A stretch of DNA of 64,000 nucleotides from the NCBI RefSeq assembly GCF_012034935.1, contig NZ_JAATEN010000017.1, positions 82,652 through 146,651 on the forward strand. The letters run 5' to 3'. Both the position numbers and the translations under genes were made by a program. The notes below the pieces were generated by a model. That model saw only the letters and a program-made list of their open reading frames with translations, was not told the DNA's origin and did not search any database. This DNA comes from Streptomyces zingiberis (lineage in GTDB: Bacteria > Actinomycetota > Actinomycetes > Streptomycetales > Streptomycetaceae). This document shows positions 43,894 to 52,354 of the stretch, in pieces (position 1 is the stretch's first letter; each line of letters begins with the position of its first letter).

Positions 43894-45345
43894 TCAGCCG
43901 GTCCGGTCGGGCAGCACCGCCGAGACGCGGAAGCCGCCCGCCTCGGTCGGTCCCGAGACGAAGCCGCCGCCCAGCGCCGTGACCCGTTCCGCCATGCCGA
44001 TCAGGCCGTTGCCCCCGCTGGGCAGCCGGGCGTCCGAACCTCCCTCGGCCGCGGGGCCGTTCTCCACCTGCACGGCGATCTCGGATTCCCGGTGGGCCAC
44101 CCGCACCCGGATCTCGGCGCCCGCCGCGTGCTTGTGCGCGTTGGTCAGCGCCTCCTGGACCACCCGGTACGCCGTCTGCTCCACCTGCGGCGCGCGGGGC
44201 CGGCCGGCGTCCCCCTCGACGAGGAGGTCCACCACCGTCCCGGCCGCCCGGGAGGCGCCGACCAGGTTCTCGACGTCGCCGAGGCCCGGCCCGTCGGCGG
44301 GGTCCTTGCCCACGGGCCGCGGCAGGGACTCCACCGCCACGGCCGCGCCCGGCCCGGCGCCGCGCGCCACGGGGGACGCCATCGAACGCGCCCGCGCCGG
44401 CGGGGAGCCCGCGGCGGAGCCGCCGGCCGGCGCGGGCACGGTGGCCGGCCCGGGGCCGGGGGCGGGCGCGGGTCCCGGCTCCGCGGGGGCGGCGGCCGGC
44501 GGCCCGGCCTCCGGGGCCGAGCGGAGGACGCCCAGCATCTCCCGCAGCTCCGTGAGCGCCTGCCGGCCGAGGTCACCGACGAGCCCGGCGTTCTTCGCCG
44601 CCCGCTCCGGGTCCTTCACGGCCACCGCCTGCAACGCGGCGGCGTGCACCACCATCAGGCTGACGCGGTGCGCCACCACGTCGTGCATCTCGCGGGCGAT
44701 GCGCCGCCGCTCCTCGTCCCGGGCCCACTCGGCGCGCTCCTCGGCCCGCTCCGCCAGCAGCGACAGCTCCCGCTCCAGGCCGTCCGCGCGCTCCCGCAGG
44801 CTCTCCACCAGGCGGCGCCGCGCACCGACGTAGAGCCCCAGGAACACCGAGGGGGCGGTGAGGCCCAGGGCCATGAGGACCGGCGCGAGCACGGCCACCC
44901 ACAACGGCGGCGGATAATCCGACTGCCGGATGTCCTGCTGGAACTGGATGAGCGTCACCAGCAGGGTGCCCGCCAGTGACATGCCCGCGAGGACGGCCGT
45001 GATCCGCCGGGGCACGTCGGAGGCGGCCAGGGTGTAGAGGCCGACGACGCCCAGCAGGAAGCCCATCTCGGCGGGGGTGACGGCCACCGCCACCAGCACC
45101 ACGGCGATCGGCCACCGCCGCCGCACCAGCAGCGCGGAGCCCGCGGCCATGCCCAGCAGCACCCCGAGGAAGGCCGGGATCCCGGACTGGCCCGCGAACG
45201 CGACCCCCTCGACGGCGCACTCCGCGACGGACACCGCCGTCAGGGCGACGTCCAGCGCCATCGCGCGCCGGCGTTCCCACCACCACGGACCCGGAGGCGC
45301 GCCCTCCGCGCCCCGCTCCGCGGCTCCTGCCCCCGTTGTGGTCAT
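43894..45345 (-). CDS. Two-component sensor histidine kinase, NarL-type (orphan)
   Basis: A 483-residue membrane histidine kinase. The N-terminal half has five or six helices (ALDVALTAVSVAECAVEGVA, IPAFLGVLLGMAAGSALLV, IAVVLVAVAVTPAEMGFLL, ITAVLAGMSLAGTLLVTLI, VAVLAPVLMALGLTAPSVF). The HisKA_3 dimerisation helix has the phosphoacceptor His in IAREMHDVVAHRVSLMVV. A Pro/Ala/Gly insertion of about 90 residues separates it from the HATPase domain, which has the N-box (VQEALTNAHKHA) and G-box (SGGNGLIGMAERV). Kinases of this group normally sit beside a LuxR-type response regulator gene, but none is present within the window. ATG 45345 is chosen; GTG codons nine bases upstream are possible. Confidence 0.9.
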   Translation of the reverse strand: MTTTGAGAAERGAEGAPPGPWWWERRRAMALDVALTAVSVAECAVEGVAFAGQSGIPAFLGVLLGMAAGSALLVRRRWPIAVVLVAVAVTPAEMGFLLGVVGLYTLAASDVPRRITAVLAGMSLAGTLLVTLIQFQQDIRQSDYPPPLWVAVLAPVLMALGLTAPSVFLGLYVGARRRLVESLRERADGLERELSLLAERAEERAEWARDEERRRIAREMHDVVAHRVSLMVVHAAALQAVAVKDPERAAKNAGLVGDLGRQALTELREMLGVLRSAPEAGPPAAAPAEPGPAPAPGPGPATVPAPAGGSAAGSPPARARSMASPVARGAGPGAAVAVESLPRPVGKDPADGPGLGDVENLVGASRAAGTVVDLLVEGDAGRPRAPQVEQTAYRVVQEALTNAHKHAAGAEIRVRVAHRESEIAVQVENGPAAEGGSDARLPSGGNGLIGMAERVTALGGGFVSGPTEAGGFRVSAVLPDRTG

Positions 45346-45635
45346 AACGTCCACCCTACGGCCGTACCCACGGGTTTCCGTGGGGGTGCCCGCGCTTCGG
45401 CCGGGTCGGACGGATCCGGCCGCCGGAGGGCGGAGCGGACTGTTGAACAAGCGGGGGCTCCGCCGGGGCCCCCGCGCCACCGTCCGGCGCCGGGGCGGCC
45501 TCGCCGCGGCGTCATGGCGGTGCCGTCGCGGTGCCCTGGCCGGTTCCCGTCGCACGGGAGGCGGAAGGTGCGGCATAGTAGGACCGGCTGGAGCGGACGG
45601 CCGATAGGGACCGTCCGGTACGGCCAAGTATGCCA

Positions 45636-45707
45636 TCCGCTGTGGTGTAATCGGCAGCACTGCTGGTTTTGGTCCAGTAAGTCCGGGTTCGAGTCCTGGC
45701 AGCGGAG
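45636..45707 (+). tRNA. tRNA-Gln (anticodon TTG)
   Basis: A 72-base cloverleaf: acceptor stem TCCGCTG pairing with CAGCGGA, and the TAATCGGCAG D-loop. The anticodon stem is GCTGG/CCAGT with loop TTTTGGT, placing TTG at positions 34-36. The T-arm is CCGGGTTCGAGTCCTGG and G is the discriminator. CCA is not encoded. It lies 115 bases before glmU. No integrase or duplicated 3' end is present nearby, so it does not look occupied by an integrative element. Confidence 0.95.
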
Positions 45708-45822
45708 CACGGTACCGCCCGCCCCGGGCCCCGGCCTCACCGCCGGGGCCCGCTGCCGTTCCCGGCGGAAAACGCCCCGGTATCCTGCGGGTGTCCACCA
45801 CCCGAAGCCGAAGGGCACACCC

Positions 45823-47280
45823 GTGAGCGTCAACCGCCCGGCAGCCGTCGTCGTCCTCGCCGCGGGTGAGGGCACCCGTATGAAGTCGGCCACCCCCAAG
45901 GTCCTGCACACCCTCTGCGGCCGCTCACTCGTCGGCCATGTCGTCGCCGCTTCCCGCGAGCTCGACCCGCGGGAGCTCGTCGTGGTCGTGGGCCACGCCC
46001 GGGAGCAGGTCACCGCGCACCTCTCGGAGATCGACCCCGCCGCCTTCACCGCCGTGCAGCACCAGCAGAACGGCACCGGGCACGCGGTGCGGATGGCGCT
46101 GGAATCGCTGGCCGCCGCCGGCCGCCCGGCCGACGGGACGGTGGTCGTCGTCTGCGGCGACACCCCGCTGCTCACCGGCGACACGCTCGGCCGGCTGACC
46201 GGGACGCACGCCGCCGACGGCAACGCCGTGACCGTCCTCAGCGCCGAGGTGCCCGACTCCACCGGCTACGGCCGCATCGTCCGCGACCCGGCGGACGGGG
46301 CCGTCACGGCGATCGTCGAGCACAAGGACGCCACCGCGGAGCAGCGCGCCATCACCGAGATCAACTCGGGGGTCTTCGCCTTCGACGGGCGGCTGTTGGC
46401 CGAGGCGCTGGGCAAGCTCGGCACGGACAACAGCCAGGGCGAGGAGTACCTCACCGACGTGCTCTCCATCCTCCGCGAGGACGGGCACCGGGTGGGCGCG
46501 GCCGTCGCGGCGGACCACCGCGAGATCCTCGGCATCAACAACCGCGTCCAGCTCGCGCAGGCCCGGCGGCTCCTCAACGACCGGCTGCTGGAGGCCGCGA
46601 TGCTGGCCGGCGTGACGGTGGTGGACCCGGCGACGACCTGGGTCGACACCACCGTCACCTTCGAACCCGACGCGGTGGTGCACCCGGGGACGCAGCTCCG
46701 CGGCGCCACGAGCCTGGCGGCCGGCGCCGAGGTCGGCCCGGACTGCACCCTGGACGACACCGCGGTCGGCGCCGGGGCCCGGGTGATCCGCACGGTGGCG
46801 GACTCGGCGGAGATCGGCCCCGAGGTGTCCGTCGGCCCGTACGCCTACCTGCGGCCGGGGACGCAGCTGGCGCGCGGCGCCAAGGCCGGGACCTTCGTGG
46901 AGATGAAGAACGCGGAGATCGGCGCGGGCACCAAGGTGCCGCACCTGTCCTACGTGGGGGACGCCACGATCGGCGAGGGGACCAACATCGGCGCCGCCAG
47001 CGTCTTCGTCAACTACGACGGCCAGGACAAGCACCGCACCACGATCGGGTCCCACTGCAAGACCGGCTCGGACAACATGTTCGTGGCCCCCGTCACGATC
47101 GGGGACGGCGCGTACACCGCCGCCGGCTCGGTCATCACCCGCGACGTGCCGCCCGGTTCGCTGGCCGTGGCCCGCGGGCAGCAGCGCAACATCGAGGGCT
47201 GGGTGGCGCGGAAGCGCCCCGGGAGCGCCGCGGCGCGGGCCGCCTGGGCCGCCCAGGAGGGCGAGGAGAGCGGCTCCTAG
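45823..47280 (+). CDS. glmU: Bifunctional N-acetylglucosamine-1-phosphate uridyltransferase / glucosamine-1-phosphate acetyltransferase
   Basis: Makes UDP-GlcNAc, the precursor for peptidoglycan and mycothiol. The 485-residue enzyme has an N-terminal uridylyltransferase domain (about 1-235) with the signature LAAGEGTRMKS and VVCGDTPLLTG. A left-handed beta-helix acetyltransferase domain follows, made of hexapeptide repeats (VVHPGTQLRGATSLAAG to DNMFVAPVTIGDGAYTAAGS). It contains the conserved NAEIGAGTKVPHLSYVGDA and the acceptor loop FVNYDGQDKHRTTIG. GTG 45823 is preceded by AAGGGCACACCC and gives the expected VNRPAAVVVLAAG opening. It is followed by prs in the same direction. Confidence 0.97.
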   Translation: MSVNRPAAVVVLAAGEGTRMKSATPKVLHTLCGRSLVGHVVAASRELDPRELVVVVGHAREQVTAHLSEIDPAAFTAVQHQQNGTGHAVRMALESLAAAGRPADGTVVVVCGDTPLLTGDTLGRLTGTHAADGNAVTVLSAEVPDSTGYGRIVRDPADGAVTAIVEHKDATAEQRAITEINSGVFAFDGRLLAEALGKLGTDNSQGEEYLTDVLSILREDGHRVGAAVAADHREILGINNRVQLAQARRLLNDRLLEAAMLAGVTVVDPATTWVDTTVTFEPDAVVHPGTQLRGATSLAAGAEVGPDCTLDDTAVGAGARVIRTVADSAEIGPEVSVGPYAYLRPGTQLARGAKAGTFVEMKNAEIGAGTKVPHLSYVGDATIGEGTNIGAASVFVNYDGQDKHRTTIGSHCKTGSDNMFVAPVTIGDGAYTAAGSVITRDVPPGSLAVARGQQRNIEGWVARKRPGSAAARAAWAAQEGEESGS

Positions 47281-47480
47281 CGCCACCAGGCGCGCCGGGC
47301 GCCGCGGGGCGGGGGTCATGGAGGCGGGGGCATGGGGCGGCGCACTCGCGCCGTCACCGCCGTTCACCGCTGTGACCAGCGCCTCGTCACGGGAAAGGCC
47401 GTGTGGGGCGTACCGTGAGAACGCACCCGAAGTGCCCCTTCAGTTCCCCCAGAGTTCTGCCGCTGCCAAGGAGACTTGCT

Positions 47481-48458
47481 GTGACCGGGATCAAGACGAC
47501 CGGCGAGAAGAAGCTGATGTTCTTCTCCGGCCGCGCCCACCCCGAGCTCGCCGAGGAGGTCGCGCACCAGCTCGGTGTGGGACTGGTCCCGACGAAGGTG
47601 TTCGACTTCGCCAACGGTGAGATCTACGTCCGCTACCAGGAGTCGGCGCGCGGCGCGGACTGTTTCCTGATGCAGAGCCACACAGCCCCCATCAACAAGT
47701 GGATCATGGAGCAGCTGATCATGGTCGACGCGCTGAAGCGCGCCTCGGCCCGGTCCATCACCGTGATCCTGCCCTTCTTCGGCTACGCCCGGCAGGACAA
47801 GAAGCACCGCGGCCGGGAGCCCATCTCCGCGCGGCTGGTCGCGGACCTGCTGCGGTGCGCCGGAGCCGACCGGATCCTCACCGTGGACCTCCACACCGAC
47901 CAGATCCAGGGCTTCTTCGACGGCCCGGTGGACCACCTCTTCGCGCTGCCCGTCCTCGCGGACTACGTGGGCGCCAAGGTGGACCGCTCCAAGCTGACGG
48001 TGGTCTCCCCCGACGCGGGCCGGGTGCGGGTCGCCGACCGCTGGTGCGACCGGCTCGGCGCGCCCCTGGCGATCGTCCACAAGCGGCGGGACAAGGACGT
48101 GGCGAACCAGGTCACCGTGCACGAGGTGGTCGGTGACGTGAAGGGCCGCGTCTGCGTCCTGGTGGACGACATGATCGACACCGGTGGCACCATCTGCGCC
48201 GCGGCGGACGCCCTGTTCGCCAACGGCGCGGCGGACGTCATCGTCACCGCGACGCACGGCGTGCTCTCCGGCCCGGCCGCCGACCGGCTGAAGAACTCCC
48301 GGGTGAGCGAGTTCGTCTTCACCAACACCCTGCCGACCCCGGGCGAGACGGAGCTGGAGAAGATCACGGTCCTCTCCATGGCGCCGACGATCGCCCGCGC
48401 GGTGCGCGAGGTCTTCGAGGACGGCTCGGTCACCAGCCTCTTCGAGGAGCAGGCCTGA
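47481..48458 (+). CDS. prs: Ribose-phosphate pyrophosphokinase
   Basis: Makes PRPP from ribose 5-phosphate and ATP for nucleotide, histidine and tryptophan synthesis. The class I fold is clear in the 325-residue protein: the catalytic flexible loop and PILPFFGYARQDKKHRGREP segment, TVDLHTDQIQGFFD, and the PRPP-binding loop CVLVDDMIDTGGTI. GTG 47481 is preceded by AAGGAGACTTGCT, an excellent ribosome site. It sits 200 bases after glmU, with a strong terminator after it, so it may share the glmU transcript or use its own promoter. Confidence 0.97.
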   Translation: MTGIKTTGEKKLMFFSGRAHPELAEEVAHQLGVGLVPTKVFDFANGEIYVRYQESARGADCFLMQSHTAPINKWIMEQLIMVDALKRASARSITVILPFFGYARQDKKHRGREPISARLVADLLRCAGADRILTVDLHTDQIQGFFDGPVDHLFALPVLADYVGAKVDRSKLTVVSPDAGRVRVADRWCDRLGAPLAIVHKRRDKDVANQVTVHEVVGDVKGRVCVLVDDMIDTGGTICAAADALFANGAADVIVTATHGVLSGPAADRLKNSRVSEFVFTNTLPTPGETELEKITVLSMAPTIARAVREVFEDGSVTSLFEEQA

Positions 48459-48498
48459 CGGCCGGCGGGCCGCCGCCGCGCGGCGGTCCCGCTCCCCT

Positions 48499-48550
48499 CC
48501 GGCCGGCGGCCGGGTACCGGGTCTCCCCCGGGTACCCGGCCGCCGGCCGG
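48499..48550 (+). terminator. 20-bp stem terminator after prs
   Basis: CCGGCCGGCGGCCGGGTACC (48499-48518) pairs with GGTACCCGGCCGCCGGCCGG (48531-48550), loop of 12 bases, 40 bases after the prs stop codon. Confidence 0.85.
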
Positions 48551-48639
48551 TCTCCGGGCCGGGCCGGTCCGCCCGGGCCCGTGGTTCGGCCGGGTCCGTG
48601 ATACGCCTCGCGGTGATCGACTTTGGGAGCGGCCCGTCG

Positions 48640-48812
48640 CACGGGTAGACTCACCGAGTTGCTCGGCGAGGGAGCCCCGCACCGGTGAGGTGCGGCGCAT
48701 CCGTTATCGACGCGCTCTTCGTAGCAGGTCTGTCGTGGGCCGGGTGACGGCCGCCGGATCAGATCCGCGGCGGGACGGAATCCGCCCGTCGCGCCATACG
48801 AAGGGTGCCACC
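48640..48812 (+). promoter_or_regulatory. Structured leader of rplY
   Basis: The segment before rplY carries CTCACCGAGTTGCTCGGCGAG, a short hairpin CCGCACC-GGTGA-GGTGCGG at about 48678-48696, and the AT-richer CGTTATCGACG block. It looks like an mRNA leader that might bind the L25 protein for feedback, as L25 binds 5S rRNA, but I have no direct evidence. Confidence 0.35.
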
Positions 48813-49475
48813 ATGGCCGAGATCAAGATTTCCGCCGAATCCCGCTCGGAGTTCGGCAAGGGGGCGGCCCGCCGTCTCCGCCGCGAGGACAAGGTGCCGG
48901 GCGTCATCTACGGCCACGGCAGCGAGCCGGTCCACGTGGCGCTCGCGGGCTACGACCTGATGATGGCGCTCAAGACGCCGAACCCGCTGCTCCGTCTCGC
49001 CCTCGGCGACGGCAAGAGCGAGCTGGTCATCCCCAAGGCCGTGCAGCGCGAGGCGATCCGCGGCTTCCTCGTCCACGTCGACCTGCTGCTGGTCCGCAAG
49101 GGCGAGCGGGTCACCGTCGAGGTCCCGGTCTCCGTCGAGGGCGAGCTGGCCCCGGGCGGCAACCTGCTGGAGCACATGCTGGACGCGCTGCCGGTGGAGA
49201 CCGAGGCCACGCACATCCCCGAGGGCTTCACCGTCTCCGTCGAGGGTCTGGAGGCCGGCGCCTCCATCCAGGCGAAGGACGTGGAGCTGCCCTCCGGCAC
49301 CGAGCTGGCCGTCGAGCCCGAGACGGTGATACTGCAGGTCGTCGGTGCGCAGACCGAGCCCCTGCCGGAGGACGAGGCCGAGGCTGAGGCCGAAGGCGAA
49401 GGCGAAGAGGCCGCCGAGGGCGAGGGTGAGACCGAGGCCCAGGCCGCCGAGGGTGAGGGCGGCAAGGAGGGCTGA
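48813..49475 (+). CDS. rplY: 50S ribosomal protein L25 (general stress protein Ctc type)
   Basis: Binds 5S rRNA in the large ribosomal subunit. This is the long TL5/Ctc form: the N-terminal L25 domain (about 1-95, with RSEFGKGAARRLRREDKVPG and NPLLRLALGDGKS) is followed by the beta-rich C-terminal domain (about 96-180, with VPVSVEGELAPGGNLLEHML). A 40-residue acidic tail of Glu/Ala/Gly repeats ends the protein. AAGGG precedes ATG 48813. The gene lies between two strong terminators and is thus probably monocistronic. pth follows, as in many bacteria. Confidence 0.95.
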   Translation: MAEIKISAESRSEFGKGAARRLRREDKVPGVIYGHGSEPVHVALAGYDLMMALKTPNPLLRLALGDGKSELVIPKAVQREAIRGFLVHVDLLLVRKGERVTVEVPVSVEGELAPGGNLLEHMLDALPVETEATHIPEGFTVSVEGLEAGASIQAKDVELPSGTELAVEPETVILQVVGAQTEPLPEDEAEAEAEGEGEEAAEGEGETEAQAAEGEGGKEG

Positions 49476-49530
49476 GCCCGTCCGGCCCGGACCGCCCGGC
49501 GCGGCGCCTCCGCGCGCCGTCCGTGCCGTG

Positions 49531-49566
49531 ACCGCCGTCCCGCTCCGGCCGGAGCGGGACGGCGGT
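49531..49566 (+). terminator. 16-bp stem terminator after rplY
   Basis: ACCGCCGTCCCGCTCC (49531-49546) pairs with GGAGCGGGACGGCGGT (49551-49566) around GGCC, followed by CGTGTCTTCC. It is 55 bases past the rplY stop. Confidence 0.85.
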
Positions 49567-49742
49567 CGTGTCTTCCCCGGGGCGGTCCGCCGTGCCCCGT
49601 GCCGGCGGACCGCCCAGGGCACCACCGGCCCGTCTCCCGGGCCCCGGCCCCACCGGGTCGGGCCCCGGCAGGTCCCCCTGGTCCCGGCAGGCCCCGGCGG
49701 GCCCCACCGGAGACCCTTGATCCCGGCAGGAGAACACGACAG

Positions 49743-50333
49743 ATGAGCGATGCGGACGGCCCCTGGCTGATCGCCGGACTGGGCAACCCCGGGCCGGAGT
49801 ACGCGGGCAACCGCCACAACGTCGGCTTCATGGTGGCGGATCTGCTGGCGGAGCGGATGGGCGCCCGCTTCAAGGCGAACCGCGCGCGGGCCCAGGTCCT
49901 GGAGGGGCGGATCGGTGCCCCGGGCGCGGGGAGCCGCCGCGTGGTCCTCGCCAAGCCGATGACCTACATGAACCTCTCCGGCGGACCGGTGGCGCAGCTC
50001 TCCGGCTTCTACAAGGTGCCGGTGGAGCGGATCGTCGCGGTCCACGACGAGCTGGACATCGACCACGGCACCCTGCGGCTGAAGCGCGGCGGCGGCGACA
50101 ACGGCCACAACGGCCTGAAGTCGATCACGAAGGCGCTGGGGCCCGACTACCACCGGGTGCGGTTCGGCATCGGGCGCCCGCCGGGGCGCATGGACGTGGC
50201 GGCGTACGTGCTGAAGGACTTCTCGGCGGCGGAACGCAAGGAACTGGACTACTTCGTGGACCGGGCGGCGGACGCGGTGGAGTGCCTGGTCCAGCAGGGA
50301 CTGGAAGCGGCGCAGAGCCGCTACAACAGCTGA
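49743..50333 (+). CDS. pth: Peptidyl-tRNA hydrolase
   Basis: Frees tRNA from prematurely released peptidyl-tRNA. The 196-residue protein shows the family signatures GLGNPGPEYAGNRHNVGFMV with the catalytic His, KPMTYMNLSGGPV, and HDELDIDHGTLRLKRGGGD with GHNGLKSI. The ATG at 49743 follows CAGGAGAACACGACAG, a good ribosome site. Rv-style actinobacterial proteins of this family are 190-200 residues, so the length is right. It is convergent with the SDR gene downstream; a partial hairpin GCGCCGGG/CCCGGCGC at about 50338-50374 may end both transcripts. Confidence 0.96.
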   Translation: MSDADGPWLIAGLGNPGPEYAGNRHNVGFMVADLLAERMGARFKANRARAQVLEGRIGAPGAGSRRVVLAKPMTYMNLSGGPVAQLSGFYKVPVERIVAVHDELDIDHGTLRLKRGGGDNGHNGLKSITKALGPDYHRVRFGIGRPPGRMDVAAYVLKDFSAAERKELDYFVDRAADAVECLVQQGLEAAQSRYNS

Positions 50334-50442
50334 CCCGCGCCGGGGCGGGGACTCCTCCGGGCCCCTCCCGGCGCGCCGTCCTTCCCGGGCCCCGCGCCGT
50401 CGGCGGCATGGGTGAGGCCCCGGGGCCGCCCGCGAGACGTGG

Positions 50443-51387
50443 TCAGGAACGGCCCCCGGTGGACTCGAGTGCGGGCGCGGGTTCCGGGGTCCGGGACCGG
50501 TGGCTCATCGCGAGGATGCCGTCCATCAGCCGGGCCGGGAGGAAACGGGCGAGGGGGATGATGAAGGCGGCGTCCCGGCCGAGGGTGTACCGGGCGCGCG
50601 GGCGGGGCGTGGTCGCCACCCTGGCGATCTTGGCCCCCGCCTTCGCCGCCGGCAGGGCGTGTTCCAGGAAGGCCGCGTTCGACGCCACCGTCGCCTTGAT
50701 GAGACTGCCGTAGAGACGCTGGTGCCCGGGGCTCATCCCGGCGGCGAGTTCGAGGGAGACGGCACCGCTGCGGGCGGCCATCTCGGTCCGGACACCGCCG
50801 GGCTGGACGACGACCACCTGCACGCCGTGCGCCGAGACCTCGCGGCGCAGGGAGTCACTGGCCGCTTCGAGGGCGAACTTGGTTCCCGCGTACGCCCCGA
50901 AGACGGGCAGCGCGGCCACCCCGCCCACGGAACTGATGTTGACGATTCTGCCCCGGCTCCGCCGCAGGAAGGGCAGGAGCCTCTGGATGACGGAGATGTG
51001 CCCGAAGAGGTTCACCTCGAACTGTTCGCGCCACAGGGCAAGCGGGAGCACCTCGACGGGGGCGTTGATCTCGATCCCCGCGTTGTTGACCAGAAGACGC
51101 AGGACGCGCCGCTCGGGGTCGTCGGCGATCCGCCGGGCCAGGGCCTCGACGTGTTCCGGGACGGTGATGTCCAGGGTGACCGGTTCGATGCCGTCGGCCC
51201 GAATGGCGTCCGCCTCGCTGTCGGTGCGTACCCCGGCGAGAACGTGGTGGCCCATCGCGGCGAGGGCCCGCGCCGTGGCGGCTCCGATGCCGGACGAGGC
51301 GCCGGAGACAACGACGAGCTCATCCCCTCTCCGGGGGTTCTTCCGGGGGGCTTTCCCTGGACGGATCACAGCGGTGAGTCCTTTCAC
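50443..51387 (-). CDS. Classical short-chain dehydrogenase/reductase
   Basis: A 314-residue NAD(P)-dependent oxidoreductase. Cofactor motif VSGASSGIGAAT, LLVNNAGI, catalytic Ser in VNISSVGG and YAGTKFALEA (Tyr-x-x-x-Lys) are all present. The C-terminal 60 residues (IIPLARFLPARLMDGILAM) resemble the extended SDRs that act on lipophilic substrates. GTG 51387 overlaps the stop of the upstream SDR gene, so both enzymes are translated together. Substrate unknown. Co-regulation by the divergent TetR gene is likely. Confidence 0.88.
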   Translation of the reverse strand: MKGLTAVIRPGKAPRKNPRRGDELVVVSGASSGIGAATARALAAMGHHVLAGVRTDSEADAIRADGIEPVTLDITVPEHVEALARRIADDPERRVLRLLVNNAGIEINAPVEVLPLALWREQFEVNLFGHISVIQRLLPFLRRSRGRIVNISSVGGVAALPVFGAYAGTKFALEAASDSLRREVSAHGVQVVVVQPGGVRTEMAARSGAVSLELAAGMSPGHQRLYGSLIKATVASNAAFLEHALPAAKAGAKIARVATTPRPRARYTLGRDAAFIIPLARFLPARLMDGILAMSHRSRTPEPAPALESTGGRS

Positions 51388-52289
51388 GAGGCGGAGGGCG
51401 CGGGCGCGTCAAGGGGGAAGCGCGTGCCGGTCAGTTCCTCCGACACCTCCCACAGCCGCCGTGCCGCCGAGCCGTCACGTGCCCGGGCGGCTCGTCCGGC
51501 CGGCGCCGGCGCACCGCGCATGCCCCACAGCCGGTCGGGGCCGACGTAGCTGTCGCCGGGAAGGTCCGCGGTGGCGGCGCACAGGGTGGGCAGGGCGCCC
51601 TCCTCGGCGCTGTGGGCGACCAGCCCGACGAGGAACTTCTCGACGCGGAAACCGAGGGAAGGCTTCTTCTCCGCTCGCATCAGGTTCGTCGAGGAGATGC
51701 CGGGATGCGCGGCCGTCGAGATCACGCGTGATCCCGCGCGGGTGAGTCTGCGCTGGAGTTCGGAGACGAACAGGAGGTTGGCCAGCTTGGACTGCGTATA
51801 GGCGGCGTTCGGCCGGTACGGCCTGCGCTCCCACTGGAGGTCGGAGAAGTCCAGGGAGCCGATCCGGTGCCCGAGCGAGGCCACCGTCACGACCCGCTCC
51901 CTGATGCGCGGAAGGAGCAGGTTCGTCAGGGCGAAGTGGCCCAGGTGGTTGGTCCCGAACTGCAACTCGAATCCGTCCGCGGTCCGGGAGAGCGGCCCCA
52001 GGGAGAGACCGGCGTTGTTGACCAGCAGATCGACAGGGCCCGGGAGATCGCGGGCGAACGCCCGCACGGAGGAGAGGTCGGCCAGATCGAGGGGGCGGAC
52101 CTGGACCGGGCCCGTCATGGTCGCCGCCGCCGCTTCCCCCTTCTCCGGACTGCGTACGGCCAGGACCACTCGCGCGCCCCGCTCCGCGAGGACCCGGGCG
52201 GTGACGAGCCCGATACCACTGCTCGCGCCGGTGACGACGGCGGTGCGGCCGGTCAGGTCGGGAAGGTCGGCGGGGGAGAAACTCAACAT
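51384..52289 (-). CDS. SDR oxidoreductase, retinol-dehydrogenase-like
   Basis: A 301-residue NAD(P)-dependent reductase with TGASSGIGLVTARVL, the NNAGLSLGP motif, catalytic SLGHRIG-type Ser and YTQSKLANLLF (Tyr-x-x-x-Lys). The tail (SDLQWERRPYRPN and HPGISSTNL) fits the light-dependent protochlorophyllide/retinol dehydrogenase-like group. ATG 52289 lies at the predicted transcription start, giving a leaderless message. It is first of a two-gene operon, its stop overlapping the next start. Confidence 0.88.
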   Translation of the reverse strand: MLSFSPADLPDLTGRTAVVTGASSGIGLVTARVLAERGARVVLAVRSPEKGEAAAATMTGPVQVRPLDLADLSSVRAFARDLPGPVDLLVNNAGLSLGPLSRTADGFELQFGTNHLGHFALTNLLLPRIRERVVTVASLGHRIGSLDFSDLQWERRPYRPNAAYTQSKLANLLFVSELQRRLTRAGSRVISTAAHPGISSTNLMRAEKKPSLGFRVEKFLVGLVAHSAEEGALPTLCAATADLPGDSYVGPDRLWGMRGAPAPAGRAARARDGSAARRLWEVSEELTGTRFPLDAPAPSAS

Positions 52290-52295
52290 GCCGCG

Positions 52296-52348
52296 AGAGT
52301 AGACACTGGAAACATTGTTGTCAATGAAAACATTGCGCCGAGTAGGCT
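52296..52348. promoter_or_regulatory. Divergent leaderless promoters with overlapping CATTG operator
   Basis: CATTG-TTGT-CAATG (52313-52326) and CAATG-AAAA-CATTG (52322-52335) form two interlocking inverted repeats. They cover TTGTCA (52319-52324, plus strand) and its complement TTGACA (minus strand). On the plus strand TAGGCT at 52343-52348 is 18 bases away and the tetR ATG seven bases further. On the minus strand TACTCT (52301-52296) is 17 bases away and the SDR ATG seven bases further. Both mRNAs would be leaderless, and one TetR-type site could repress both. Confidence 0.7.
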
Positions 52349-52354
52349 GGCCCC

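Noticed and set aside
45636..45707. tRNA-Gln as attachment site of an integrated element
   Set aside because: No integrase, no excisionase and no repeated tRNA 3' end in the neighbouring sequence that I could see.
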